A stretch of 6,598 bases of DNA from Clostridia bacterium (GTDB taxonomy: Bacteria > Bacillota_A > Clostridia > Oscillospirales > Acutalibacteraceae). Below are positions 1-5,280 of the stretch, piece after piece; position 1 is the first letter of the stretch; the number at the start of each line of letters is the position of its first letter. The stretch covers positions 1-6,598 of the forward strand of contig JAFYOA010000408.1 in assembly GCA_017547865.1 (NCBI GenBank), read 5' to 3'. The notes under the pieces were generated by a model that was not told where the DNA came from, searched no databases, and worked only from the letters and a program-made list of their open reading frames with translations. The translations under genes and the position numbers were made by a program.

Positions 1-627
1 GCTCTTTTCGCGGCAAAGCAGCATGGCACGGGAGGGGCGGGCACCGATGGATGCACGGTACTGTCCGTTGACGAGGGCAACGGCGCAGGCCAGCACGGGG
101 AAATCGGTGCGCTGGTTGCGAACAGAAGAATAGACGATTTTACAGGGGGGCTTTTTAACGATCAGGCGGACTAAAATATCGTTGTCCGGCTTCATTTTTG
201 CAAAATCTTCCAGAGAAACGATGCCGCCTTTGTACAGTTCAACATAGGAATCCATCGCCAGGAAAACGGTCAGTACATCGGAAAAACCGAAACGCCCCCA
301 GATGCTGCCGCCAACAGTGGCCATATTACGGAACTGAACACCGACGATATCTTTCACAGCATTGGCAATTGCGCCGTTGGTATAGGCGTTCAGCCCTTCG
401 TGCGTTTCAATATCCCGCAGGGTAGCCGTTGCACCGATGGAGAACTGTTCTTCCGTTTCTTCAATGGTGTTCAGGCCCAAATCGCACAAATCGATGGCGG
501 TGTTTACACTGCCTCTTCCCAAACGCAGCCAAAGCATACCGCCCAAAACACGGTTGCGCTTATCCTGATTTAGCTGCCAGGCTTCTTCCAAGCTTTGCGC
601 CCGAATATATTTCTGTATGTTCATCAT
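1..627 (-). CDS. FAD-binding subunit of a xanthine dehydrogenase-type molybdenum hydroxylase (YgfM-like), 3' end beyond window
   Basis: Reading the minus strand from ATG at 627 gives 209 uninterrupted codons to the window edge. The protein looks like the FAD-binding medium subunit of molybdenum hydroxylases (FAD_binding_5 family, cf. XdhB, CoxM, E. coli YgfM). It carries electrons between the FeS/molybdenum subunits and NAD or another acceptor in the cytoplasm. Visible signs are the first FAD loop, LGGMLWLRLG at residues 28-37, and the second, QFRNMATVGGS at 98-108, matching the family pattern of R-N-x-A-T-x-G-G. Family members are usually about 260-290 residues, so roughly a quarter is missing. 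An AAGGAG site at 642-637 lies 9 nt before this ATG and 12 nt before a second ATG at 624, which favours the first. It is transcribed divergently from the molybdate-type transporter operon. The overall resemblance is to the short YgfM type linked to selenium-dependent hydroxylases; substrate unknown. Confidence 0.88.
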   Translation of the reverse strand, partial: MMNIQKYIRAQSLEEAWQLNQDKRNRVLGGMLWLRLGRGSVNTAIDLCDLGLNTIEETEEQFSIGATATLRDIETHEGLNAYTNGAIANAVKDIVGVQFRNMATVGGSIWGRFGFSDVLTVFLAMDSYVELYKGGIVSLEDFAKMKPDNDILVRLIVKKPPCKIVYSSVRNQRTDFPVLACAVALVNGQYRASIGARPSRAMLLCREKS

Positions 628-671
628 CGGCAAGGGCTCCTTTTCGGCATTTTACACATTTTCGTATCCTC

Positions 672-699
672 ATTATACCATCATCTATTGCTTTTGCAA
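672..699 (-). promoter_or_regulatory. Leftward sigma-70 promoter for the hydroxylase FAD subunit
   Basis: On the minus strand a perfect TATAAT lies at 677-672, preceded by TGG to form an extended -10. A TTGCAA -35 box lies at 699-694, with a 16-nt spacer. Transcription would start near 665, giving a leader of about 40 nt before the ATG at 627. Its -35 box adjoins and partly shares space with the rightward promoter, so the two probably compete or are co-regulated. Sequence pattern only. Confidence 0.7.
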
Positions 700-716
700 A
701 GCTTATTTGCTACAAT
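688..716 (+). promoter_or_regulatory. Rightward sigma-70 promoter for the transporter/modE operon
   Basis: TTGCTT (688-693) and TACAAT (711-716) are separated by 17 nt, and TGC directly before the -10 makes it an extended -10 promoter. The start would be near 723, inside the inverted repeat annotated as a ModE operator, which suits repression by steric block. No other promoter of similar quality was seen before the first gene at 756. Confidence 0.72.
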
Positions 717-744
717 AGCGTTATAGTTTCAAAACAATAACGCT
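717..744. promoter_or_regulatory. Candidate ModE operator (perfect inverted repeat)
   Basis: AGCGTTAT (717-724) and ATAACGCT (737-744) form a perfect 8-bp inverted repeat with a 12-nt centre. The core CGTTAT-N12-ATAACG has the same half-sites and spacing that I recall for the E. coli modA operator bound by ModE. It begins right after the -10 box and covers the expected start site of the transporter operon, the position of a repressor site. A ModE-type DNA-binding protein is encoded in the same operon at 3530-3871, so the loop would be autoregulatory: high molybdate would lower import. The repeat and context are seen directly; ModE binding is inferred. It lies some 20 bp upstream of the leftward -35 box, so it could also affect the hydroxylase gene. 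An RNA hairpin is possible, but there is no U tract for a terminator. Confidence 0.75.
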
Positions 745-755
745 CGAGGTATTCT

Positions 756-1787
756 ATGAAGAAAATTATTTCCATACTGCTTTTTCTGCTGATGCTCCCG
801 GCTTTTACATCCTGCAAACCGGGCGGTCAGCAAGCTGCCCATAGTGAAACTTCGGTTCCGCATGCGTATTATCCCGTGACCGTAACAGATCACGCCGGAC
901 GTGAGATTGTCATTGAAGATGAACCGCAAAAGCTTGTCAGCTGCTACTATATCACGACCAGCCTGCTGATGGCGCTTGATTTGGACGAACGCATGGTGGG
1001 AATTGAAGATAACCCCGAATATCGCCCGATTTATGCACTCAGCGCCCCGCATCTTTTGGAGCTGCCCTGGGTAGGGACAGCAAAAACCCTGGATGCGGAG
1101 GGCTGCGCCGCACTGGAGCCGGATCTTGTGATTCTTCCGCTGCGGTTGAAAGATTCTGCGGAGATCCTGGAAGAACTGGGGATCGATGTACTGCTGGTGA
1201 ACCCGGAAAGCCAAACGCTTTTAACGGAGATGATCCGCATGGTGGGGGCAGCCACAAATACTTCCGCCAAATCGGAAGCACTGATTGCCTTTACGGAAGA
1301 GCAAAAAGCATTTCTGAGCAATACGCTTTCCGGTGCGGAAACACCTTCTGTTTATTTGGCGGGTAATTCCGGTTTGCTGCAGACAGCCGGCGATGCCATG
1401 TACCAGTCCGATATGATCCGCCTGGCGGGTGGCCGCAATGTGGCGGCAGAGATCAGAGATACCTATTGGGCGGAGATCGACTATGAGCAGCTGCTCACGT
1501 GGAATCCGGAATATATCATTCTGGCGTCCAATGCGGCGTATACGGTGGAGGATGTTTTGTCCGATCCAAACCTTGTCGGCTGCACCGCCGTTGAACTTGG
1601 GAATGTATACCGGCTTCCGGCAGTTGCCGAAGCCTGGGACAGCCCCGTTCCCGGCAGCATCCTCGGTGCTTTGTGGCTCTCGAATGTACTTCATCCCGAA
1701 TTACTCACAGATACAGATTGCAGTGCAATGATAGACGAATATTATGAGACTTTCTACAACTTCAGCTACAGCGAGATCGAAAAGTAA
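756..1787 (+). CDS. ABC importer substrate-binding lipoprotein, class III (FecB/BtuF/MolA-like), probable molybdate/tungstate
   Basis: This 343-residue protein begins with a lipoprotein-type signal: K2-K3, a hydrophobic run at 4-17, then FTSC with Cys20 as the likely lipidated residue. The lipobox is weak, because Phe rather than Leu is at -3. The mature part has the periplasmic-binding-protein-2 (PF01497) plan. A first lobe (about 40-155) contains VTDHAGREIVI, KLVSCYY and LEPDLVILP. A helical linker follows at about 160-190, then a second lobe with YLAGNSGLLQTAG and WNPEYIILAS. It would capture the ligand outside the membrane and pass it to the permease encoded next. A GAGG site at 746-749 lies 6 nt before ATG. 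PF01497 proteins bind siderophores, haem, cobalamin or, as in Haemophilus MolA, molybdate/tungstate. The ModE operator, modE-like gene and Mo-enzyme genes favour oxyanion; the sequence alone does not prove it. Confidence 0.86.
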   Translation: MKKIISILLFLLMLPAFTSCKPGGQQAAHSETSVPHAYYPVTVTDHAGREIVIEDEPQKLVSCYYITTSLLMALDLDERMVGIEDNPEYRPIYALSAPHLLELPWVGTAKTLDAEGCAALEPDLVILPLRLKDSAEILEELGIDVLLVNPESQTLLTEMIRMVGAATNTSAKSEALIAFTEEQKAFLSNTLSGAETPSVYLAGNSGLLQTAGDAMYQSDMIRLAGGRNVAAEIRDTYWAEIDYEQLLTWNPEYIILASNAAYTVEDVLSDPNLVGCTAVELGNVYRLPAVAEAWDSPVPGSILGALWLSNVLHPELLTDTDCSAMIDEYYETFYNFSYSEIEK

Positions 1788-2742
1788 ATATTACGGCGCT
1801 GCCGCTGTTTTCCTGTTTGTTCTTTTCACAGCCGTCAGCTTGTTTGTGGGAAAATATCCGCTGTCTTTTGAGAAGCTGCTGGCCGGTGATCCGATGCAGT
1901 GGAGGGTGTTTCTTACCCTGCGCTGCAGCCGCACACTGGTGGCTGTCATCGGCGGTTTTGCCTTGGGCATTGCGGGATTTGTTTACCAGACGGTATTTCG
2001 CAATCCGCTTGCTTCTCCGGATATGATCGGTGTATCTTCCGGTGCTGCAGCCGGTGCTGCGGCGGGCATCCTGTTTTTATCCGGCGCAGCGGCGGTTACG
2101 CTTTCTGCATTTGCGGGGGCTGTGGCAGCTGTTCTGCTGGCGCTGGGCCTGTCTGCTTTGGACAGAACCGGAAAACACCAGACCATCGTTCTTTCCGGTA
2201 TTGCGGTTCATGCCCTGGCGCAAACCGCTTTGATGACGCTGAAGATCACGGCTGATCCGGAACAGGAACTGGCTGCCATTGAATATTGGATCATGGGCAG
2301 CCTGAACGGCATCAGCGCCTATTCCATCGGCGGCAATTTGCTTCTCAGCTTCCTGTGTGCGGTCGTTCTGCTGTTCCTTTACCGCCAGATTCTGCTTTTG
2401 TCTGCAGAAGAGGATGAAGCCAGAATGCTGGGCGTTTCTGTAACGCAGCTGCGCCTTTGCATATTGGTGATCGGCACGCTGGCCGTATCTGCGGTGGTCA
2501 GCCTGACCGGCCTGATCAGCTTTATTGGGCTTTTGGCGCCGCACATTGCCGGATTGCTGTATAAAAATAATAAGTTTGGGTCTATGCTGCTCAGCGGTTT
2601 TGTTGGCGGGAGCCTGCTTTGTGCAGCGGATATTCTTGCACGCTCCGTTGCTGCAACCGAACTGCCGGTCAGCATTTTTACAAGTCTGATCGGTGCACCG
2701 TTTTTGGTAATGCTGATCATTCGCAGAAGGAGAAGCGTATGA
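1744..2742 (+). CDS. ABC importer permease, FecCD/BtuC family (MolB-like)
   Basis: A 332-residue, very hydrophobic protein of the usual length for FecCD (PF01032) permeases, which form a homodimer with about ten helices per subunit. The first helix is at about 18-36. Family motifs seen include VFRNPLASPDMIGVSSGAA after the second helix, GLISFIGLLAPHIA at 256-269 (the ATPase-coupling region near Pro266-His267), and LPVSIFTSLIGAPF near the C-terminus. After the PHIA motif there is Gly where many relatives have Arg. The ATG at 1744 lies inside the end of the binding-protein gene, a 44-nt overlap, with no clear Shine-Dalgarno, so translation is probably coupled. It ends in an ATGA overlap with the ATPase gene. 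This fold, not ModB, is the one used by the type II molybdate importer MolBC; substrate is inferred from context. Confidence 0.9.
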   Translation: MRLSTTSATARSKSKYYGAAAVFLFVLFTAVSLFVGKYPLSFEKLLAGDPMQWRVFLTLRCSRTLVAVIGGFALGIAGFVYQTVFRNPLASPDMIGVSSGAAAGAAAGILFLSGAAAVTLSAFAGAVAAVLLALGLSALDRTGKHQTIVLSGIAVHALAQTALMTLKITADPEQELAAIEYWIMGSLNGISAYSIGGNLLLSFLCAVVLLFLYRQILLLSAEEDEARMLGVSVTQLRLCILVIGTLAVSAVVSLTGLISFIGLLAPHIAGLLYKNNKFGSMLLSGFVGGSLLCAADILARSVAATELPVSIFTSLIGAPFLVMLIIRRRRSV

Positions 2743-3533
2743 GTTTCTTTACAGTAAACCGTGTTTCTGCCGCATACGGCAAAACAGCTGTCCTTCGGGG
2801 AATCTCCTTTTCCGTTGAAAACGGATGTGTTGTGGGTGTGCTGGGGGCAAACGGCAGCGGCAAAACCACGCTGCTGAAAGCGATCGGCAATCTTCTTCCG
2901 CACGAAGGAACCTGCTGCCTTGAAAACACCGAACTTGAAAAACTGACTTCCCGTCAGCTTGCAAAGCTTGTGAGTTATATTCCCCAGCGCAGTGGGATTT
3001 CGATCGATATTTCCGCTCTCGATGTGGTGCTGATGGGATTTAATCCGCACCTTAGGCTTTTGGAGCACCCCTCAAAAGCGATGACAGATGCAGCGGTGCT
3101 TGCTTTATTGGAAGCGGGACTTGCTGGCTGTGAAGAGAAGAGCTATCTTCATCTCAGCGAAGGACAGAAGCAGCTTTGCATTTTGGCGCGCACCATGGTT
3201 TCCGGCAGCCGTTTGCTGCTCCTGGATGAACCGGAAAGTGCTCTCGATTTTAACCACCGCTACAAAATGCTGGAAAAGATCCGGCACTGGGTGGAAAAGG
3301 CGAACGGGGCTGCCGTTGTTACGCTGCACGACCCGGCCCTTGCCTTGAATTATTGTGATCAACTGGTGCTTCTTAAAGACGGACAAGCACCCGCGATTCT
3401 TATTCCAAAAGAAAACAGCCTTGAGGAAATGGAAACCTGCCTGTCGCAGATTTACGGAGCCGTGAGTCTGCAGTGGTGTGAAAACCGCAGCGGCAGAAGA
3501 TTCCTTACCATGCTTAAGGAGGCGGACGGATGA
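2739..3533 (+). CDS. ABC importer ATPase, FecE/BtuD family (MolC-like)
   Basis: A 264-residue cytoplasmic ATPase that would dimerise under the permease and drive import by ATP hydrolysis. All core motifs are present: Walker A GANGSGKT at 36-43, Q-loop within SYIPQRSG, ABC signature LSEGQ at 139-143 (variant of LSGGQ), Walker B LLLLDEP with Asp163-Glu164, D-loop SALD, and the H-switch His197 in TLHDP. The length is typical of iron-siderophore/B12-type ATPases, without the extra TOBE domain of ModC. The start is fixed by AAGGAG at 2727-2732, 6 nt upstream, and by the ATGA overlap with the permease. It overlaps the ModE-like gene by the same ATGA arrangement. ATPase assignment is firm; molybdate or tungstate as cargo is inferred from neighbours. 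Confidence 0.93.
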   Translation: MSFFTVNRVSAAYGKTAVLRGISFSVENGCVVGVLGANGSGKTTLLKAIGNLLPHEGTCCLENTELEKLTSRQLAKLVSYIPQRSGISIDISALDVVLMGFNPHLRLLEHPSKAMTDAAVLALLEAGLAGCEEKSYLHLSEGQKQLCILARTMVSGSRLLLLDEPESALDFNHRYKMLEKIRHWVEKANGAAVVTLHDPALALNYCDQLVLLKDGQAPAILIPKENSLEEMETCLSQIYGAVSLQWCENRSGRRFLTMLKEADG

Positions 3534-3871
3534 AAGCCGTAACAAAAATCACCTTTTTTGATGATAACGGATTGAAATTTTTCGGGGAAGGTCCGGCACG
3601 TCTTCTTCGGGGCATCGAAACGAGCGGTTCGCTCCGTGCGGCGGCGCTTTCCATGGGAATGGCGTACACAAAAGCCCTGACCTTGATCAAAAACGCAGAG
3701 ACCGCTTTGGGTTTTCCGCTCATTATCCGAACCACCGGCGGTAAATCCGGCGGCGGAAGTACGCTTACCGAAGAGGGAAAGGAGTGGCTTGAAAAGTATG
3801 AAGCCTACAGAGATGCCTGTCTTGCGGCCAACCGCAAACTCTATATGGAATTCTTTCCGCAGCAGCAGTAA
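3530..3871 (+). CDS. Stand-alone ModE-type winged-helix regulator (DNA-binding domain only)
   Basis: This 113-residue protein matches the N-terminal LysR-like winged-helix domain of the molybdate repressor ModE. The helix-turn-helix lies at about 33-60 (ETSGSLRAAALSMGMAYTKA, then a recognition helix around 48-57). The wing contains the ModE hallmark GGKSGGGSTLTEEG at 70-83, followed by a long helix that probably forms the dimer. Classical E. coli ModE has about 260 residues with two C-terminal Mop domains that bind molybdate; these are absent here. The start follows a strong AAGGAGG at 3516-3522, 7 nt upstream, and overlaps the ATPase stop as ATGA. The likely target is the CGTTAT-N12-ATAACG repeat at the head of its own operon. 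How it senses the metal is unclear: a separate Mop protein, a direct ligand, or constitutive action. The strong RBS suggests high expression relative to its neighbours. Confidence 0.88.
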   Translation: MKAVTKITFFDDNGLKFFGEGPARLLRGIETSGSLRAAALSMGMAYTKALTLIKNAETALGFPLIIRTTGGKSGGGSTLTEEGKEWLEKYEAYRDACLAANRKLYMEFFPQQQ

Positions 3872-4892
3872 ACGGCACATTGTGATTACCGGAAAGTTTG
3901 GCAGCGGCAAAACAACGCTGTTGTCGGCGCTTTTCCCCGAACCGAGCCCGGGGATCACCACATGGGCAGAACCCTATGCGTCCGTATTCCTAAAGGATAA
4001 CCTTACGGGCGAAACAATGAAAATTGCGGAATACGATGACTCGATCACAGGGACCATTGCCAAAATGGTGCTGATCGAAGATCGCATGGCATCGTTCGGC
4101 TCTTCTGTTCTAAAGCGCTGTATGTGTTCGGAACAGGAATGGGTCACCGTAGACGAGATCGGTTTTCTGGAAGAGAACTGTGACGTGTTCAAAAATGCAC
4201 TTCGCGATTTGTTCGAAAGCAAGCGCGTGGCGGTGGTCATCCGAAAGCAGGACCTGCCGTTTTTGAATGAATTGCGCAGCCGACCGGATGTGTTTCTCGT
4301 TGACCTGGACGAGCCGTTCGGAAACTGCGGCTGCGTTATTATGGCTTCGGGGCTTGGCAAAAGGTTTGGCAGCAATAAACTGATGGCTGACTTTAACGGA
4401 GAGCCCATGTTTTTGAGAGCGCTGCACGCAAGCGAAGGTTTTGGGGACCGCCGTGTGGTGGTTACCCGCCATAAAGAAATCGCTGTGTTGTGCGAGCAGA
4501 TGGGTGTGAAGGTGATTTTGCATGACCTGCCCCACAGAAGCGATACGGTTCGGCTTGGGCTTGCGGTGCTTTGTGATCTGGACGGCTGTATGTTTATGCC
4601 GGCAGACCAGCCTTTGCTTCGCCGCGAAACCGTGGACGAGCTGGTACAGCACTGGGCAGAAAACAAGGAAAATATTCTTCGGCCGGTTTGCGGCGATACG
4701 CCGGGGGCGCCTGTGCTTTTCCCGAAGTGGAGTTTCCCGGAACTCTTGAATCTGCCCGAAGGCAAGGGCGGTGGTGTGGTTATGAAAAAGCATCCGGAGA
4801 AAGTCTCGGTTTTGCAGATTGAGAACCCGTATGAACTGATGGATGCGGACACACCGGAAACGCTGCAGATGCTTTTGCAGCACGGAAAATGA
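3813..4892 (+). CDS. Fusion: THEP1-like P-loop NTPase + MocA/MobA-like molybdopterin nucleotidyltransferase
   Basis: Two domains share one frame. Residues (from ATG 3813) about 22-170 form a small P-loop NTPase: Walker A GKFGSGKT at 27-34, a GITTWAEP segment, and Walker B TVDEIG with Asp114-Glu115. This resembles the THEP1/NTPase_1 family more than YqeC. Residues about 175-359 are a MobA-like nucleotidyltransferase: MASGLGKRFGSNK (177-189), MPADQP with metal-binding Asp265, GAPVLF, and DADTPE near the end. The MASG loop is closer to the LAAG of CTP-using MocA than to the LAGG of GTP-using MobA, so it probably makes the cytosine dinucleotide molybdenum cofactor used by hydroxylases. The start is uncertain. 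The frame overlaps modE, with candidates TTG 3789, ATG 3798, ATG 3813 and GTG 3882; none has a well-placed RBS except possibly TTG 3789. Family-like sequence starts only near 3870, so a non-ATG start is possible. Confidence 0.85.
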   Translation: MPVLRPTANSIWNSFRSSSKRHIVITGKFGSGKTTLLSALFPEPSPGITTWAEPYASVFLKDNLTGETMKIAEYDDSITGTIAKMVLIEDRMASFGSSVLKRCMCSEQEWVTVDEIGFLEENCDVFKNALRDLFESKRVAVVIRKQDLPFLNELRSRPDVFLVDLDEPFGNCGCVIMASGLGKRFGSNKLMADFNGEPMFLRALHASEGFGDRRVVVTRHKEIAVLCEQMGVKVILHDLPHRSDTVRLGLAVLCDLDGCMFMPADQPLLRRETVDELVQHWAENKENILRPVCGDTPGAPVLFPKWSFPELLNLPEGKGGGVVMKKHPEKVSVLQIENPYELMDADTPETLQMLLQHGK

Positions 4893-5032
4893 AATAGCTA
4901 TTTCGGTTGCCGGAAGATTTTGAATCTTACGCAGAGGTAAGAAAAAGTTGAAGGAATCCGACCGGAGAATTGTCGGTGCGTACTGCTCTTTTATTCCCAC
5001 AGAACTTATGGAAGCGAAGAAAGGATCTGCCT
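4893..5032. other. Inter-operon gap with small inverted repeats
   Basis: These 140 bp separate the NTPase-MocA gene from the DUF3343 gene. Seen directly are AAGATT-TTG-AATCTT (4914-4928), TACGCA (4928-4933) pairing with TGCGTA (4977-4982), and inside it CCGAC (4958-4962) pairing with GTCGG (4972-4976). No T tract follows, so it is not an obvious terminator, and no good promoter was found. I do not recognise a known riboswitch here. The right half is better explained as a gene remnant (separate entry), so the pairing may be chance. Confidence 0.35.
4948..5018 (+). pseudogene. N-terminal stub of a 2-hydroxyacyl-CoA dehydratase / double-cubane-cluster protein
   Basis: In the frame starting at TTG 4948, preceded 9 nt upstream by AGAGGT (4933-4938), about 20 codons read KESDRRIVGAYCSFIPTELMEA. 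The stretch VGAYCSFIPTELMEA strongly resembles the conserved N-terminal cluster-binding motif of HgdB-like proteins and E. coli YjiM (recalled as VGTYCTFMPQEIPMA), where the Cys is an iron-sulfur ligand. Family members continue with an AAGA-type sequence for 300-400 more residues. Here the match stops at about 5016 and the DNA runs straight into the RBS and ATG of the DUF3343 gene. The frame itself then runs on as a shadow of DUF3343 to a TGA at 5197-5199. The simplest reading is a deletion that removed nearly all of the gene and perhaps a following activase gene. Chance similarity is possible because the match is short. Confidence 0.55.
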
Positions 5033-5269
5033 ATGATCAGGAAAACCGAAAAATTGGTGATCACGTTCTTTACCACCACAGAAGCGATGGCGATGGAGCG
5101 AACCTGCCGCGAGGAAAACGCCGAAGGCAGAATTATCCCCGTGCCCGGCAGCATTTCTGCAGACTGCGGTTTTGCCTGGTGCGCACCGCCCGAATGTGAA
5201 GAAGCGCTGCTCGCATTGATGCAGACGCATAATCTTCGTTTTCAGGGGGTACATCACTGTCTGGTTTAA
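5033..5269 (+). CDS. DUF3343 putative Se/S carrier-like protein
   Basis: A complete 78-residue protein of the DUF3343 family (PF11823, described as putative Se/S carrier-like). The family pattern is clear: a hydrophobic first strand (KLVITFF), TTTEAMAMERTC at 14-25, then GRIIPVPGSISADCG at 32-46 with the conserved Cys45, and a short C-terminal helix and strand. Cys50 and Cys55 are additional and not obviously part of the family pattern I recall. AAGGA at 5021-5025 lies 7 nt before ATG 5033; longer in-frame starts upstream (for example at 4970) would add non-family sequence. It is followed 11 nt later by the cysteine desulfurase gene and then yedF, a trio found with selenium-dependent hydroxylase systems. 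A role in carrying activated Se or S from the desulfurase is plausible but inferred; no enzyme activity is known to me. Confidence 0.87.
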   Translation: MIRKTEKLVITFFTTTEAMAMERTCREENAEGRIIPVPGSISADCGFAWCAPPECEEALLALMQTHNLRFQGVHHCLV

Positions 5270-5280
5270 GGGAGAATGGT

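Noticed and set aside
198..740. Two plus-strand reading frames (198-425 and 429-740) opposite the FAD-subunit gene
   Set aside because: Their translations are low-complexity Arg/Trp/Cys-rich shadows; the minus strand gives an unbroken protein with clear FAD-binding motifs and a good RBS.
717..744. The inverted repeat as an intrinsic terminator of the leftward or rightward gene
   Set aside because: It lies upstream of both genes, has an AT-rich stem with a 12-nt loop, and no T tract follows on either side.
3845..3871. Programmed frameshift joining modE to the NTPase-MocA frame
   Set aside because: A +1 shift would be needed; the CAG repeats before the TAA do not form a recognised slippery site, and independent initiation is simpler.
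4890..4923. In-frame TGA codons (4890 and 4921) as selenocysteine
   Set aside because: The MocA-like domain is complete at 4890 and a TAA follows 15 codons later. No bacterial SECIS-like hairpin with the expected loop was found right after either TGA.
4912..4928. GGAAGAT as the start of a selenocysteine tRNA gene
   Set aside because: The sequence folds into a 3-nt-loop hairpin at once, and no anticodon arm, T-arm motif or matching 3' acceptor strand follows.
3974..5000. Long minus-strand frames (292 and 296 codons) opposite the NTPase-MocA gene
   Set aside because: No domain signatures or RBS; the plus strand has complete P-loop and nucleotidyltransferase motifs. They arise from codon bias.
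4893..5032. Molybdenum-cofactor, cobalamin or other known riboswitch in the gap
   Set aside because: No recognisable conserved core (for example no cobalamin box) was found, and the gap is short and partly explained as a coding remnant.
4948..5199. An 83-codon frame starting at TTG 4948 as an intact small gene
   Set aside because: Only its first 20 or so codons resemble a protein family; the rest is an out-of-frame reading of the DUF3343 gene.
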